From Kaistella sp. SH40-3 (lineage in GTDB: Bacteria > Bacteroidota > Bacteroidia > Flavobacteriales > Weeksellaceae): 64,000 bases of DNA. The notes under the pieces were generated by a model. It did no database searches. It was not told the DNA's origin and saw only the letters and a program-made list of their open reading frames with translations. This document shows positions 27,295 to 36,785 of this stretch, in pieces. The translations under genes and the position numbers were made by a program. How positions within the stretch are numbered: position 1 is the stretch's first letter; every line of letters begins with the position of its first letter. The stretch is from positions 310,001 through 374,000 of the forward strand of contig NZ_JAQYUS010000003.1 of assembly GCF_030686865.1 (NCBI RefSeq). The letters run 5' to 3'.

Positions 27295-28492
27295 CACTAT
27301 TCAGTCTAATATGTTCTTGTAATCTTTCATATCCTGTACTTTTTTTGTCCAGCATTTTATAAATAATATAATTTTGATAAGGTGTATAGGCAATTGCTGT
27401 TGGAAATTCCAAAAAGTAAATATAACTATTAAAAAATATGAAAATTGTGCACATACACAAGGTGATTTGCTTTTGATATCGATAATAAAATGACACAATC
27501 AGCCATGGAAACAAAATCACCTCCGAAATTAGAAAATAAAACTTGAATCGTTCTGACATTTCATAAAATTCATAAAAAGTAAATATGCAAAAAAACTGAG
27601 CTAAAGAAAGATTAAAGAAGATATTAAAATATTGGGACTTTTCTTTTTTGATGATTGTATTTCTTTTTTGGTATGTTAATATTACAAGCAGTATAATCTT
27701 GATATAAACATAAAACGAATAAGTATTCCAACCTCTATTTTGTGCAAAAACATCATTGGTAGTATAGGCACTTACTTTTCCGGCCAATAAAGTAAAGCCG
27801 TTAATTTGATTCAAAACATCCCCCATTACAACTCCAAGCCATTTTATTTGGAATGAGAAAACAATCGTTGAAATGATAATAACGATTACAACATTTCTAA
27901 TTGAAGCTTTTCTATTTAGAATGAAATACATAGGCACTAGTAAAATTGAAGTCCAATGAACCGAAGTTGCTAATAAAATAGTTAAAATATATTTTAAAAA
28001 ATTCTTCTTTTCTAAATATCTTAATGAAAAGAAAAATAATTGGATTGCTAGCCCTTGCCTTAAACCGCTTAAGTCGAATATAAAAAAGAAAAATGTGTAA
28101 TATACAAGTAGAGAAAAAATAGGCAAAGGAGAATATTTTTCGACATTTTTTTTCAAGAGACCAATTGATACAAGCGAACTAATAAAGATTAAAATTTGTA
28201 TACCCCCTCCTAATGACTTAATTAAAGAATTCAAAAAGGAATAACCAACATCTAATGTCGGAAATACGAGATCCCATCTGCCATTAACAAATGCTTTATC
28301 AATAGGATATGAGTTGTCAATTAAGTATTCGTAGGCAAACCAATCTACTCCAGTTTCATACTTAAAACCCGATACAAGAAATAATAAAAATATTATTATT
28401 CCTATTAACGATTTATTCCTTTTGGGGTATTGATTGATCTCGTATAGAGAACAGATTGCAATAAACAAGAAAATGATTAGATAAAAATACAT
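27287..28492 (-). CDS. EpsG-family membrane protein, probable Wzy-type polymerase
   Basis: This 401-residue protein has about ten to twelve predicted membrane helices. The N-terminal pattern FKYETGVDWFAYEYL and the later LSGLRQGLAIQLFFFSLRYL match the EpsG family, thought to polymerise repeat units on the periplasmic side. In a locus with a Wzx flippase, Wzc and Wza and no other polymerase candidate, it is the best Wzy. The downstream transferase overlaps it by 8 nt. A gap of about 190 very AT-rich bases upstream holds no gene. Confidence 0.83.
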   Translation of the reverse strand: MYFYLIIFLFIAICSLYEINQYPKRNKSLIGIIIFLLFLVSGFKYETGVDWFAYEYLIDNSYPIDKAFVNGRWDLVFPTLDVGYSFLNSLIKSLGGGIQILIFISSLVSIGLLKKNVEKYSPLPIFSLLVYYTFFFFIFDLSGLRQGLAIQLFFFSLRYLEKKNFLKYILTILLATSVHWTSILLVPMYFILNRKASIRNVVIVIIISTIVFSFQIKWLGVVMGDVLNQINGFTLLAGKVSAYTTNDVFAQNRGWNTYSFYVYIKIILLVILTYQKRNTIIKKEKSQYFNIFFNLSLAQFFCIFTFYEFYEMSERFKFYFLISEVILFPWLIVSFYYRYQKQITLCMCTIFIFFNSYIYFLEFPTAIAYTPYQNYIIYKMLDKKSTGYERLQEHIRLNSDE

Positions 28493-28683
28493 AATTAATT
28501 AAATTGAATAAAATAGTTTTTAAATTAATTAATGGTTAAAACATACTATATATTTAACTATTTTATTATATCAAAGCAAAATAATCGAAATAAAATTTCT
28601 AATATACTAATTTGCTTCATAATATATTCATAGCCCAATTTTTTGAAAAAAAATAGATCAGAAGTACAAATATCAAATATGAG

Positions 28684-29865
28684 TTATTCTTTAAGATAGG
28701 CGATATTTGTTTTACTTTTGGCATTTATATCGAGTACCCTTCTTATCTCTTTATACAGTTGTTGTTTACAAACATTTAAGTCAACGACTTCATAAAATTC
28801 CAAATAAGACAACTGTAATATATTTTTTTTTCTTAATAGCATTTTTATACTCGCATTTTTTAAACTATTCAATAATTTCAAGAAATACAATTTGTCCAAT
28901 TTATGTAATAACAATGTTTGTCTTACCGACAAACTAAGTATAAATTTTCTATTATTATATATTGAGTATACATAAAGTTTATATTTATCAAATTTTTTCT
29001 GCCAATTGGGATATCGCATGTCTTTTAATGCTTTTATAGCAGTTTCTGCCCAGATAGTTTCTACACTATAATATCTTGGTATTGTTTCCTCCCAATCATA
29101 TTCTCCTCTATTATTAAAGTGGGGTGCATCTTTCAATTCACCTGAATGTCCACCAACTTGTGCATTCACAGTGGCGCTAGCAGGACATCCCCCTGCAATA
29201 GAAAAAGGATAATCTATAACTACATGATTTTTGATAATGCATGACAAAGCAACAGTTGAATAAATATCTGGCGTTAATCCTCCAAAATACCTTCCTCCAG
29301 TTTTTTTTACTTTATCCATACAAGCTCTTTTGACAATACCATGATATGTCCTTGGTAAATCAAAAGATTGATATGCTAAGAAGCCGTTTTCGATGAGTTC
29401 TGTAAGTTTTCTATCGACATTTATTTTACGAACATCTCCTTTGTAATTGGGTATGGTTAGGTACCCCGTTCTGTATTTTTCTATTTTATCATTAGGCCAA
29501 ATATAATCAACAACAAAACTACTGGATACTGACTCAATGTTTTCTCTTTCCATCCATTCGACAATCGATAAAATGTCTTTAGTTGTTGAATCATCGTCCC
29601 CCAATATTATAAAATAATGTCCAGTTGAAATATTCAACGCTTCTTCAAAATTATCAATAAAAGATAACGGTGCAGAGTTATAATTATACACGATTAATTC
29701 ATTGTTTAAACTGTGTAGCATTTGATGAAGCCTATTATCTGAGGAATTATCTTGCACAATAATCTCGCAACGGTGGTCAATATCCATTAATATTGATTTA
29801 ATACTTTCTACACAATAGACTTGTCTGTTCCTTGTAGGTATAATAATTGATAGTAATTTACTCAT
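28684..29865 (-). CDS. Glycosyltransferase, GT2 family
   Basis: This 393-residue protein starts at 29865 (MSKLLSIIIPTRNRQ); an upstream in-frame codon at 29901 would add a non-conserved tail. The GT-A core has SIIIPTRNR, a VQDNSSDN segment and the donor motif IILGDDDST near residue 90. The C-terminal ~150 residues are helical with a Lys-rich end. The start overlaps the flippase stop by ATGAGTAA. Donor and acceptor are unknown. Confidence 0.85.
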   Translation of the reverse strand: MSKLLSIIIPTRNRQVYCVESIKSILMDIDHRCEIIVQDNSSDNRLHQMLHSLNNELIVYNYNSAPLSFIDNFEEALNISTGHYFIILGDDDSTTKDILSIVEWMERENIESVSSSFVVDYIWPNDKIEKYRTGYLTIPNYKGDVRKINVDRKLTELIENGFLAYQSFDLPRTYHGIVKRACMDKVKKTGGRYFGGLTPDIYSTVALSCIIKNHVVIDYPFSIAGGCPASATVNAQVGGHSGELKDAPHFNNRGEYDWEETIPRYYSVETIWAETAIKALKDMRYPNWQKKFDKYKLYVYSIYNNRKFILSLSVRQTLLLHKLDKLYFLKLLNSLKNASIKMLLRKKNILQLSYLEFYEVVDLNVCKQQLYKEIRRVLDINAKSKTNIAYLKE

Positions 29866-31384
29866 GAGGAAAACTATATAAATGTTTAAATGAAAAGACA
29901 TTGTTTTTCGATTGTTTATTAAAATATAACACCGAACTAATGAGACTTATAGATGCAGAAAACGCAATAAAAGCAATAAAAGCAAATTGGATTTTTTGAT
30001 AACAAAAATACACCAAAAAATTGAACAGAAGTGTAATGATTAAAGGCGGAAATAATATTCTGGTGTAAAAATGAACGTTTGCAAAATCAAGATATTTTTT
30101 TTGTACAATAATAAATAAATAAACAAACGCTGATATATTAATAAGTAACCACGGGATAGGAATACCAAAAAGTCCAAACTTTTTTGAACAAAAATATAAC
30201 AAAGGAATACCTACTAAAACTTGTATCGTTCCTTGAAATATAGTGTATTTTGTTTTCCCTTTTGATAATAATAAATAATATAAAGGAAATTGTAACGCTA
30301 GGAAAAAAGAACCTAAAATTAAAATCTTTACATCAAAAGTTATTGCCGGAAAAATAGATGTAGGAATTGCACTCTTAGTCCATAATAATAGAATTTCTTT
30401 CGAATAAAAAAATATACCTACTGTGAATACAATCGCTATTAAATTTGTCAAATAAAAAATTTTATTAAACACAACCAGATTCTTATGTTCATTCTCTTTA
30501 GGAATAGGATTTGAAAATTTGGAAAAAAGGGGGAATGCAAAGGCAATTAATGGTGCAATCAAAATAACAGGAATTTGTGCTAAACTAGATGCAATATTAT
30601 AAAACCCAAAAGTTCCCAAGTCAAACATTGAACTGGTTACTAACTTATCTGCTTGGATATTGATTGAAGATATAATGGCAATAAATATCATTCCTCCGAT
30701 ATACTTTGCTATATGTTTCGGAAGCTTTCTAAATAGTATTTTTAGAGGTGTTGTAGAAACCTCAAGATTGAGTTGTCTTAAAACAAAAAATCTTAGTAAA
30801 TAAATATAAAAAACATTACAGACAATTTGCCATATAAAATAAAGTTCTATTGATTTTGAAAAAATAATAAACAGCACGAAGACCAATGCAGACTTGGAAA
30901 AACTCCATCCCAACTGCAATAGGTTAGATCTAACCTGATTTTTCAACGCAAAAAGTGCTCCGAAATATAGTGAACTTATAAGTTGGGTTGTTACTCCTAC
31001 ACCAATTAATCTTACATAATAAACTAAATCTCGCTGTGATATCGTTTGGGAAGAAATCCAATGCTTCACTATAAATTCCGCACTAAAAAAAATAATGCCC
31101 GAAATCAATACACATAAAATAATATAAATTATTTCGAGATTCCTAAATAGGGTATATTTATAATTTGTTTTTGATTCTTGAGAAAATTCTTTTATCACTG
31201 CTGAAGACATCCCTGAATCTGCAAAGCTGATAATACCTAAAAGCAAAGCATAGAAGCCAATTAAACCATAGTTTTCACTCCCTAAAAATTTTATATAGAG
31301 TGGTATAAAAACAAAAACGGAAACCATACTCCAGAGCCTGCTTCCGTAATTTGAAATAATTTTAACTAGATTAGATTGTTCCAT
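29858..31384 (-). CDS. wzx: Oligosaccharide flippase, Wzx/MATE-like
   Basis: This 508-residue protein has 12-14 predicted helices and the polysaccharide-transport N-terminus (NYGSRLWSMVSVFVFIPLYI, FADSGMSSAVIKEFS), matching the Wzx/RfbX family. It would flip the undecaprenyl-linked repeat unit across the inner membrane for the EpsG-like polymerase. Its ATG shares one base with the TAA of the reductase gene (TAATG), so translation is probably coupled. Confidence 0.9.
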   Translation of the reverse strand: MEQSNLVKIISNYGSRLWSMVSVFVFIPLYIKFLGSENYGLIGFYALLLGIISFADSGMSSAVIKEFSQESKTNYKYTLFRNLEIIYIILCVLISGIIFFSAEFIVKHWISSQTISQRDLVYYVRLIGVGVTTQLISSLYFGALFALKNQVRSNLLQLGWSFSKSALVFVLFIIFSKSIELYFIWQIVCNVFYIYLLRFFVLRQLNLEVSTTPLKILFRKLPKHIAKYIGGMIFIAIISSINIQADKLVTSSMFDLGTFGFYNIASSLAQIPVILIAPLIAFAFPLFSKFSNPIPKENEHKNLVVFNKIFYLTNLIAIVFTVGIFFYSKEILLLWTKSAIPTSIFPAITFDVKILILGSFFLALQFPLYYLLLSKGKTKYTIFQGTIQVLVGIPLLYFCSKKFGLFGIPIPWLLINISAFVYLFIIVQKKYLDFANVHFYTRILFPPLIITLLFNFLVYFCYQKIQFAFIAFIAFSASISLISSVLYFNKQSKNNVFSFKHLYSFPHE

Positions 31385-32241
31385 TAAAAATAAATATTTT
31401 CATAAAAGGTTTTGTGCTTAAGCATAAATTCTTTTTGTTCTTCAAGCATTTGGCGGTAAGTCGGAACTTTATAAGTGACATCTGGATTTGTACAAATAAA
31501 AGATTTATCACACACATAGTCTTTGTCATCTAAAATTTTTATGTTTCTTACGTAAACATCATTAAAAATATCTAACAGATCATACTTTGATATTGGCTTA
31601 TTATTAGTCAAATGTACAAGTCCTGTTAAGGGATATTTAATTACCCAGTCAATGAATTTTGCTAATTCTAATGTGGTAATGCCTGACCAAATATTACTTC
31701 TAAATCCATTCACTGTTTCACTTTGATCCATGAACCAGTGAAAAAGTCCCTCTCCATTTTGCTTAATCTCCGGCCCTATGATGGAAGTTCTAATTGTCAA
31801 ATTAAAAGAATCGTTAATTTCTCCTAAATTCTTAGATAATCCATATAAGTCTGTAGCATCTTTAAACGAATTTTCTCTGTACCCCCCTGCTTTTCCCGAA
31901 AAAACACAGTCTGTTGAGATATGTATAAGCTTAGAAGAATATTGATGGGCCAGAAGTTTTAACATATATGGAAAATATGAGTTACCATAAATTGTTTGAT
32001 CTGGGTTAGATCGTGATGTTCCAATCAACATACCTATACAATTAATGATAACGTCTGGCTGTACATTTTTAATGATCTCTTCAACCTCATTTCTATCAAA
32101 AATATTCATTTTTAAAGATACACCTTCTAAATTATTGCGGTTAGTTGTACCAAACACTTCATAGTTATTCGTTTCCTTCAAAAAAGTATATACAACATGA
32201 CCAGCCATTCCGGCAACTCCTAAAACCAAAACCCTATTCAT
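31384..32241 (-). CDS. RmlD-like nucleotide-sugar 4-reductase (WbvR-like)
   Basis: This 285-residue SDR has the dinucleotide-binding LGVAGMAGHVVYTFL and the RmlD-type HISTDCVFSGKAGGYRE followed by DLYGLSKNLGE with the Tyr/Lys pair. It lies 4 bp after the FnlA/CapE-like dehydratase gene. This pairing is known from UDP-N-acetyl-L-rhamnosamine synthesis (WbvB-WbvR), where the reductase acts on the 4-keto product. It could instead supply the RmlD step missing from the rfbABC set, but sequence context favours the UDP-HexNAc route. Confidence 0.8.
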   Translation of the reverse strand: MNRVLVLGVAGMAGHVVYTFLKETNNYEVFGTTNRNNLEGVSLKMNIFDRNEVEEIIKNVQPDVIINCIGMLIGTSRSNPDQTIYGNSYFPYMLKLLAHQYSSKLIHISTDCVFSGKAGGYRENSFKDATDLYGLSKNLGEINDSFNLTIRTSIIGPEIKQNGEGLFHWFMDQSETVNGFRSNIWSGITTLELAKFIDWVIKYPLTGLVHLTNNKPISKYDLLDIFNDVYVRNIKILDDKDYVCDKSFICTNPDVTYKVPTYRQMLEEQKEFMLKHKTFYENIYF

Positions 32242-32245
32242 AATA

Positions 32246-33268
32246 TTATTTTTGGTGCGTTCTTAATTCTTCATTTACATAATCAAGAGTCAAAAGTAAT
32301 TCTTTCAAATCTTCAACATTCAATCTTTTGGTGTTATCTGAATTATATTCACCTTCTAACTTAACATTCGCCTCTTTTTGAACATATTTTGTGTAGTTTA
32401 AATCTCTAAAATCAGCTGGTACTCTATAGAAATCACCTAAATTTTCAGCTTTTGCCATTTCCTCTGTTGAGCATAAAGTTTCGTACATTTTTTCCCCATG
32501 TCGTGCTCCTATAATTTTTATCTCATTATCCGCATTAAAAAGCTCTTTTAAGGCTTGGGCTAAAACTTCAACTGTGGCTGCTGGAGACTTTTGAACAAAA
32601 ATATCTCCAGGTTGTCCATTTAAAAAAGCAAACATAACCAATGCCACGGAATCATCTAACGACATCATGAATCGGGTCATATTAGGATCTGTAACAGTAA
32701 GAGGAGCTCTCTCCTTAATCTGTTTAATAAACAACGGAATGATAGATCCTCGTGATGCCATCACATTTCCATATCTTGTAGCTGTATAAATAGCACCAAT
32801 ATCTTTTACCCTAGGATCTCTAGCTTTTGCAATAGAAATTTTCTCCATCATCGCTTTTGAAATACCCATTGCATTTATAGGATAAACAGCTTTATCTGTA
32901 CTCAAAACCACGACTCTTGAAACTTTGTTTCTTGCCGCAGCTTCCAATACATTTTCTGCCCCTAGAATATTAGTTTGAACTGCTTGCATAGGATAAAATT
33001 CGCATGATGGAACTTGCTTAAGTGCAGCAGCATGAAATACAAAATCAACATCCATCATTGCCTGATTGATATCATTAAAATTTCTAATATCCCCAATAAC
33101 AAAATTAAGCTTATCATTTTTGTATTCAATACGCATATCCTCTTGTTTTTTCTCGTCCCTAGAAAAAATACGTATTTCTTTTAACTCAGAATCTAAAAAA
33201 CCTTTCAACATGGCATTGCCAAATGATCCAGTTCCGCCAGTAATTAATAAAGTTTTATCTTTAAACAT
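32246..33268 (-). CDS. UDP-GlcNAc inverting 4,6-dehydratase/5-epimerase, FnlA/CapE/WbjB type
   Basis: This 340-residue SDR has GGTGSFGNAMLKGF, DFVFHAAALKQVPSCE and STDKAVYPINAMGISKAMM. A Met occupies the place of the usual SDR catalytic Tyr, as in the CapE/FnlA group. GARHGEKMYETL is the family C-terminal hallmark. It would convert UDP-GlcNAc to 4-keto-6-deoxy-L-sugars used for L-FucNAc, L-QuiNAc or L-RhaNAc. The reductase follows and no 2-epimerase gene is in the window, so UDP-L-RhaNAc is the simplest product. Confidence 0.9.
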   Translation of the reverse strand: MFKDKTLLITGGTGSFGNAMLKGFLDSELKEIRIFSRDEKKQEDMRIEYKNDKLNFVIGDIRNFNDINQAMMDVDFVFHAAALKQVPSCEFYPMQAVQTNILGAENVLEAAARNKVSRVVVLSTDKAVYPINAMGISKAMMEKISIAKARDPRVKDIGAIYTATRYGNVMASRGSIIPLFIKQIKERAPLTVTDPNMTRFMMSLDDSVALVMFAFLNGQPGDIFVQKSPAATVEVLAQALKELFNADNEIKIIGARHGEKMYETLCSTEEMAKAENLGDFYRVPADFRDLNYTKYVQKEANVKLEGEYNSDNTKRLNVEDLKELLLTLDYVNEELRTHQK

Positions 33269-33275
33269 AATTTAT

Positions 33276-33617
33276 TTATGATCTATTATAATCATCTTCT
33301 ATTCTAACAATATCATCCTCACCAAAGTAGGTACCGTACTGCACCTCAATAAAAACCACTGCTTCGGAGGTCTTATTTTCGATACGGTGGTGGGCTCCTT
33401 GAGGAATTTGGGCTACTTCCCCTGCAACATAATCTTTAATTTCATCATCGATGGTAATGGTACCAATCCCTGATACGATCGTCCAAACTTCCGCTCTTTT
33501 ATGATGATATTGCAAAGATAATCTCCCTCCTGAGTTAACCTGAATTCTTTTTACTTTATGGGTCGGTGCATCTTCTAATACCCAGTATTCTCCCCAAGGT
33601 CTGATATCGTGTTCCAT
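33276..33617 (-). CDS. Small cupin, mannose-6-phosphate isomerase/ManC C-terminal-like
   Basis: This 113-residue protein is a single cupin resembling the C-terminal domain of bifunctional ManC: RPWGEYWVLED, LSLQYHHKRAEVWTIVSG and IPQGAHHRIEN carry the His/Glu metal ligands. Stand-alone versions occur in many O-antigen loci with no settled function; mannose-6-phosphate isomerase activity is often annotated but unproven. It is packed tightly between wzc (6 bp) and the dehydratase (7 bp), which argues for a role in sugar-precursor supply. CapF of the L-FucNAc route also combines an SDR with a cupin, but this cupin type differs. Confidence 0.82.
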   Translation of the reverse strand: MEHDIRPWGEYWVLEDAPTHKVKRIQVNSGGRLSLQYHHKRAEVWTIVSGIGTITIDDEIKDYVAGEVAQIPQGAHHRIENKTSEAVVFIEVQYGTYFGEDDIVRIEDDYNRS

Positions 33618-33623
33618 AAGTAT

Positions 33624-35984
33624 TTAAAATTTATCTTTTAATTTTTCGAAAAAACTTTTTTCCGTAGCAGAGTACCCATATCCATATTTATTTCCGTATC
33701 CAAAATAATCTTTTCTTACATCATTCAGCACGAATCCTACATTTTTAATCCTATTGCCTGTAATCTGCTTATTAGCAAATTCAATCAATTCTTTTTCAGT
33801 GTGACCAGAACGAACGACATACAATGTAGCATCCGCTAATTCAGCAAACAAGAAGGTATCGGTCACCAGCAACAATGGTGCGGTATCTACGATAACATAA
33901 TCGTACAATGGTTTCACCTCTTCTAGCAACTGCTCATATCGACCACTGGACAATAGTTCTGTCGGATTCGGAGGAATACTTCCTGAATAAATCACATCGC
34001 ATTGCGTATTAAAACTGGATACATGCACAATATCCTGTAATTGCGTTTCGTAATCATGCAAATATTCAGTTAGTCCTGCTAAACCTCTTCTGGCAGGATT
34101 ATAGCGTTGAAGTTGTGGATTCCTTATATCAGAACCTATGATCAGTACTTTATTTCTACCATTCGCCAAAGTAAGTGCTAAATTAACAGAAACAAACGTT
34201 TTACCTTCACCTTTCACTGAGGAAGACACAAATACAATCTTCCCTTTTTCTTTCTTAGGAAGCATAAAATTCATGTTGGTAATAATAATCCGGAACGCTT
34301 CGGCCATTGGTGATAAATCATTCACTTCTACCAACTCACTCTGTCCTTTCGTTAAACTTGGCAATTCACCTAAAACTGGGGTTGTCGAAAGTTTTTCTAA
34401 ATCATGTTTAGAGCGGAGTTTATTATTAAATAATTCTTGTAGGTAGATATAAATAAAAGGTAACAACATACCAAACAAAAGAGTTACACCCAAAAGAAAA
34501 AACTTTTTCGGAGAAACAGGCTTATCAGAAGGATATGCATAATCCACAATTTTCGCCTTCGGTGTAGTATTTGCTAGAAGAATAGCATTTTCTTCTCTTT
34601 TTTGTAACAATATCAAATATAGGTTTTCTTTAATAGATTGCTGTCGCTCAATATTTCTAAACATTTTTTCCCATGAAGGAACTTTTCTAATTTTAGAGTT
34701 TAATATATTCTGCTCATTCAGCATCTGATTTTTCACCTCGTTCAAACTTGCGCGATTTTTAATCAGATTATCCATAATAGCAGCTCTTACATTCGAAATC
34801 TGTTTTGTAACTTCGATAACAGAAGGGTTTTGCGGTGTCGCATTTTCTAGCAAACGATTTCTCTGCATCACCAATTCGTTATAAGTAGTAATATTGGCAG
34901 ATGCGGTAGGATTACTTAGTCCAACTGTTGAAGGAAGGACTTGATTTGAACCTTGTTTTGACATATAACTTATAAGGTCATTGCTAATTGACAATTGAGT
35001 TTCTGCGTCCAATAGTCTGGCTCTTGTAGCTGCCGATGTCCCAAGATTCAATTGTGTTTCGGTAGCGATATCAGTTATTTGATTTGATGTTTTAAAATTC
35101 TCTTTCTGCGCTTCAACATCACCTAATTCACGAGAAATAATAGAAAGTCTTTCATCAATAAAATCCTTTGTTTTTTTTGATTCTAAATTTTTATCTAAAA
35201 TAGCATCATTATTGTATACATTAACTAATGTATTCACAATTGCCTTTCCTTTATCAATGTTAGGATAATTAATATTTATCCCAATAACAGTAGCTTCTTT
35301 GTCAACTAATTTTATATCAATAATTTTCTGCAAATCAATTACGACTTTGTCAATAGGAGCAAATACAACATATAATTCATTCAAATTTTTAAATTCTGAA
35401 TTTTTATACGTGGGATTTTTTGTTAACATCAAATTTGCGAATGGCAAATTGATCGTCTTATTATATGTAGATGTTATAGTATTTTCTAAATTTTCTGATG
35501 AAAGTAAGACTTTATCACCATTTAGCTGCACTTTGACGGGCTCGATTTTAAAGTCATCGGGCACTTTTTTTTCAGAAATCACCCTCACCAAAAAAGGTGC
35601 TGAATTTTCATATAATTCTGTAGCCCTTAAACCTTTTTTTGAGTAAACAGCATTTTGAATGTTTAATCTTTGAACGACCTCTTTTGTTAGCTTTTTAGAT
35701 TTTAAAAGTTCAATTTCATTATTAATGCCACTATTTGCTCTACCACCAAAACTGGATAATTCAGACATCATTCCGAAATCTAACGGAGATTTTTTAACAT
35801 CTCTAATCAACACCGTTGATGTGATCTCATATGTAGGAGAAGTCTTTTTAATATATAAAACAAATAAAAAAAGTACTCCAATTACAGAGAATAAAAATAA
35901 TTTCCATCTGTTTAAATAAGGTTTTATAAGTTCACTAAGATTTATATTTTCTGAAAGGTCTTCAGTATTATTAATTTGACTCAT
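33624..35984 (-). CDS. wzc: Polysaccharide co-polymerase / tyrosine autokinase, Wzc-like
   Basis: This 786-residue inner-membrane protein has a Wzz chain-length domain: one helix near residues 30-50, a long periplasmic coiled-coil region, and a second helix near 500-525. A cytosolic BY-kinase follows, with Walker [13 protein letters not shown] near 590, Walker A' [13 protein letters not shown] and Walker [13 protein letters not shown]. The C-terminal tail has a tyrosine cluster ([14 protein letters not shown]), the usual autophosphorylation site. It sets chain length and couples export to Wza, encoded 17 bp upstream. No cognate Wzb phosphatase gene is present. Confidence 0.94.
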   Translation of the reverse strand: MSQINNTEDLSENINLSELIKPYLNRWKLFLFSVIGVLFLFVLYIKKTSPTYEITSTVLIRDVKKSPLDFGMMSELSSFGGRANSGINNEIELLKSKKLTKEVVQRLNIQNAVYSKKGLRATELYENSAPFLVRVISEKKVPDDFKIEPVKVQLNGDKVLLSSENLENTITSTYNKTINLPFANLMLTKNPTYKNSEFKNLNELYVVFAPIDKVVIDLQKIIDIKLVDKEATVIGININYPNIDKGKAIVNTLVNVYNNDAILDKNLESKKTKDFIDERLSIISRELGDVEAQKENFKTSNQITDIATETQLNLGTSAATRARLLDAETQLSISNDLISYMSKQGSNQVLPSTVGLSNPTASANITTYNELVMQRNRLLENATPQNPSVIEVTKQISNVRAAIMDNLIKNRASLNEVKNQMLNEQNILNSKIRKVPSWEKMFRNIERQQSIKENLYLILLQKREENAILLANTTPKAKIVDYAYPSDKPVSPKKFFLLGVTLLFGMLLPFIYIYLQELFNNKLRSKHDLEKLSTTPVLGELPSLTKGQSELVEVNDLSPMAEAFRIIITNMNFMLPKKEKGKIVFVSSSVKGEGKTFVSVNLALTLANGRNKVLIIGSDIRNPQLQRYNPARRGLAGLTEYLHDYETQLQDIVHVSSFNTQCDVIYSGSIPPNPTELLSSGRYEQLLEEVKPLYDYVIVDTAPLLLVTDTFLFAELADATLYVVRSGHTEKELIEFANKQITGNRIKNVGFVLNDVRKDYFGYGNKYGYGYSATEKSFFEKLKDKF

Positions 35985-36001
35985 CTGATAAATTATAAAA
36001 A

Positions 36002-36742
36002 CTATTTAAATATTGTAATGAAAATCCCCGCCAATCCAATCACCATACCTGCTACTGCCATATAAATCCCTGTATTCGGATCTTGGCGTGCTATTTTCTC
36101 TTTATTTTCATTTGCAGAAACATAGATTACATCGTTCTGCTTAAGCTGAAAATAAGGGGAGTTAATGAAATTCGCATCCATCAAATTAATTCTTGCCTTT
36201 TCGATAGTACCATTAACATTTCTCACAAGAAGAATATCATCTCTTTTAGCATACATCGTTACATCACCTACTAAACCCAATGCATTCAGCAAAGTAGTTT
36301 GTCCTTCGGGAATAGAAATTTGTCCTGGACGTGCAACTTCTCCCAAGAAAGTCACTTTGAAGTTGGCCAATTTTACAGAAACAGTAGGATTCTTAATATA
36401 GTGAGTAAGATCTCCTGTAAATTCTTTACGGAATTCTTCCAGTGTTTTTCCTTCTACCGACAATTTCCCAAGAACAGGGAAATCAATATTTCCATCAGAA
36501 TCTACCAAATATACTTTTTCTGTATTGTTAAAGGGTTTTACGACCTCCATATTTTCAGCACTCACAAAAACAACCAACTGATCTCCTTTCTGGATAGTGT
36601 TTAAGGCGTTTTTTAGAGACGTTTCAGTAGCAACCTGCTCCACATTTTGCATGTAATTCAGTTCACTTGCTTTTTCCTTGGTTTTACAAGAAGTAAGGGT
36701 AAGGACTATTAAAAAAAGAAGACCAAATGTATTTTTATTCAT
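36002..36742 (-). CDS. wza: Polysaccharide export outer-membrane lipoprotein, Wza-like
   Basis: This 246-residue lipoprotein has a lipobox (LTLTSC, Cys19), a Poly_export domain ([13 protein letters not shown]; residues ~50-130), one SLBB domain ([16 protein letters not shown] onwards) and a C-terminal hydrophobic helix ([17 protein letters not shown]). The single SLBB and C-terminal helix are typical of Bacteroidota Wza. It forms the outer-membrane exit channel, working with Wzc encoded next to it. A -7-like box lies in the 43-bp upstream gap. Confidence 0.92.
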   Translation of the reverse strand: MNKNTFGLLFLIVLTLTSCKTKEKASELNYMQNVEQVATETSLKNALNTIQKGDQLVVFVSAENMEVVKPFNNTEKVYLVDSDGNIDFPVLGKLSVEGKTLEEFRKEFTGDLTHYIKNPTVSVKLANFKVTFLGEVARPGQISIPEGQTTLLNALGLVGDVTMYAKRDDILLVRNVNGTIEKARINLMDANFINSPYFQLKQNDVIYVSANENKEKIARQDPNTGIYMAVAGMVIGLAGIFITIFK

Positions 36743-36767
36743 GAGTACCGTTTAAATGTAAAGTTTG

Positions 36768-36775
36768 CAAATATA
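36768..36775 (-). promoter_or_regulatory. Bacteroidota -7 box before wza
   Basis: The minus strand reads TATATTTG, matching TAnnTTTG, 26 bp before the wza start. It may start a second transcript for export and assembly genes. Confidence 0.45.
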
Positions 36776-36785
36776 CAATTCTATA

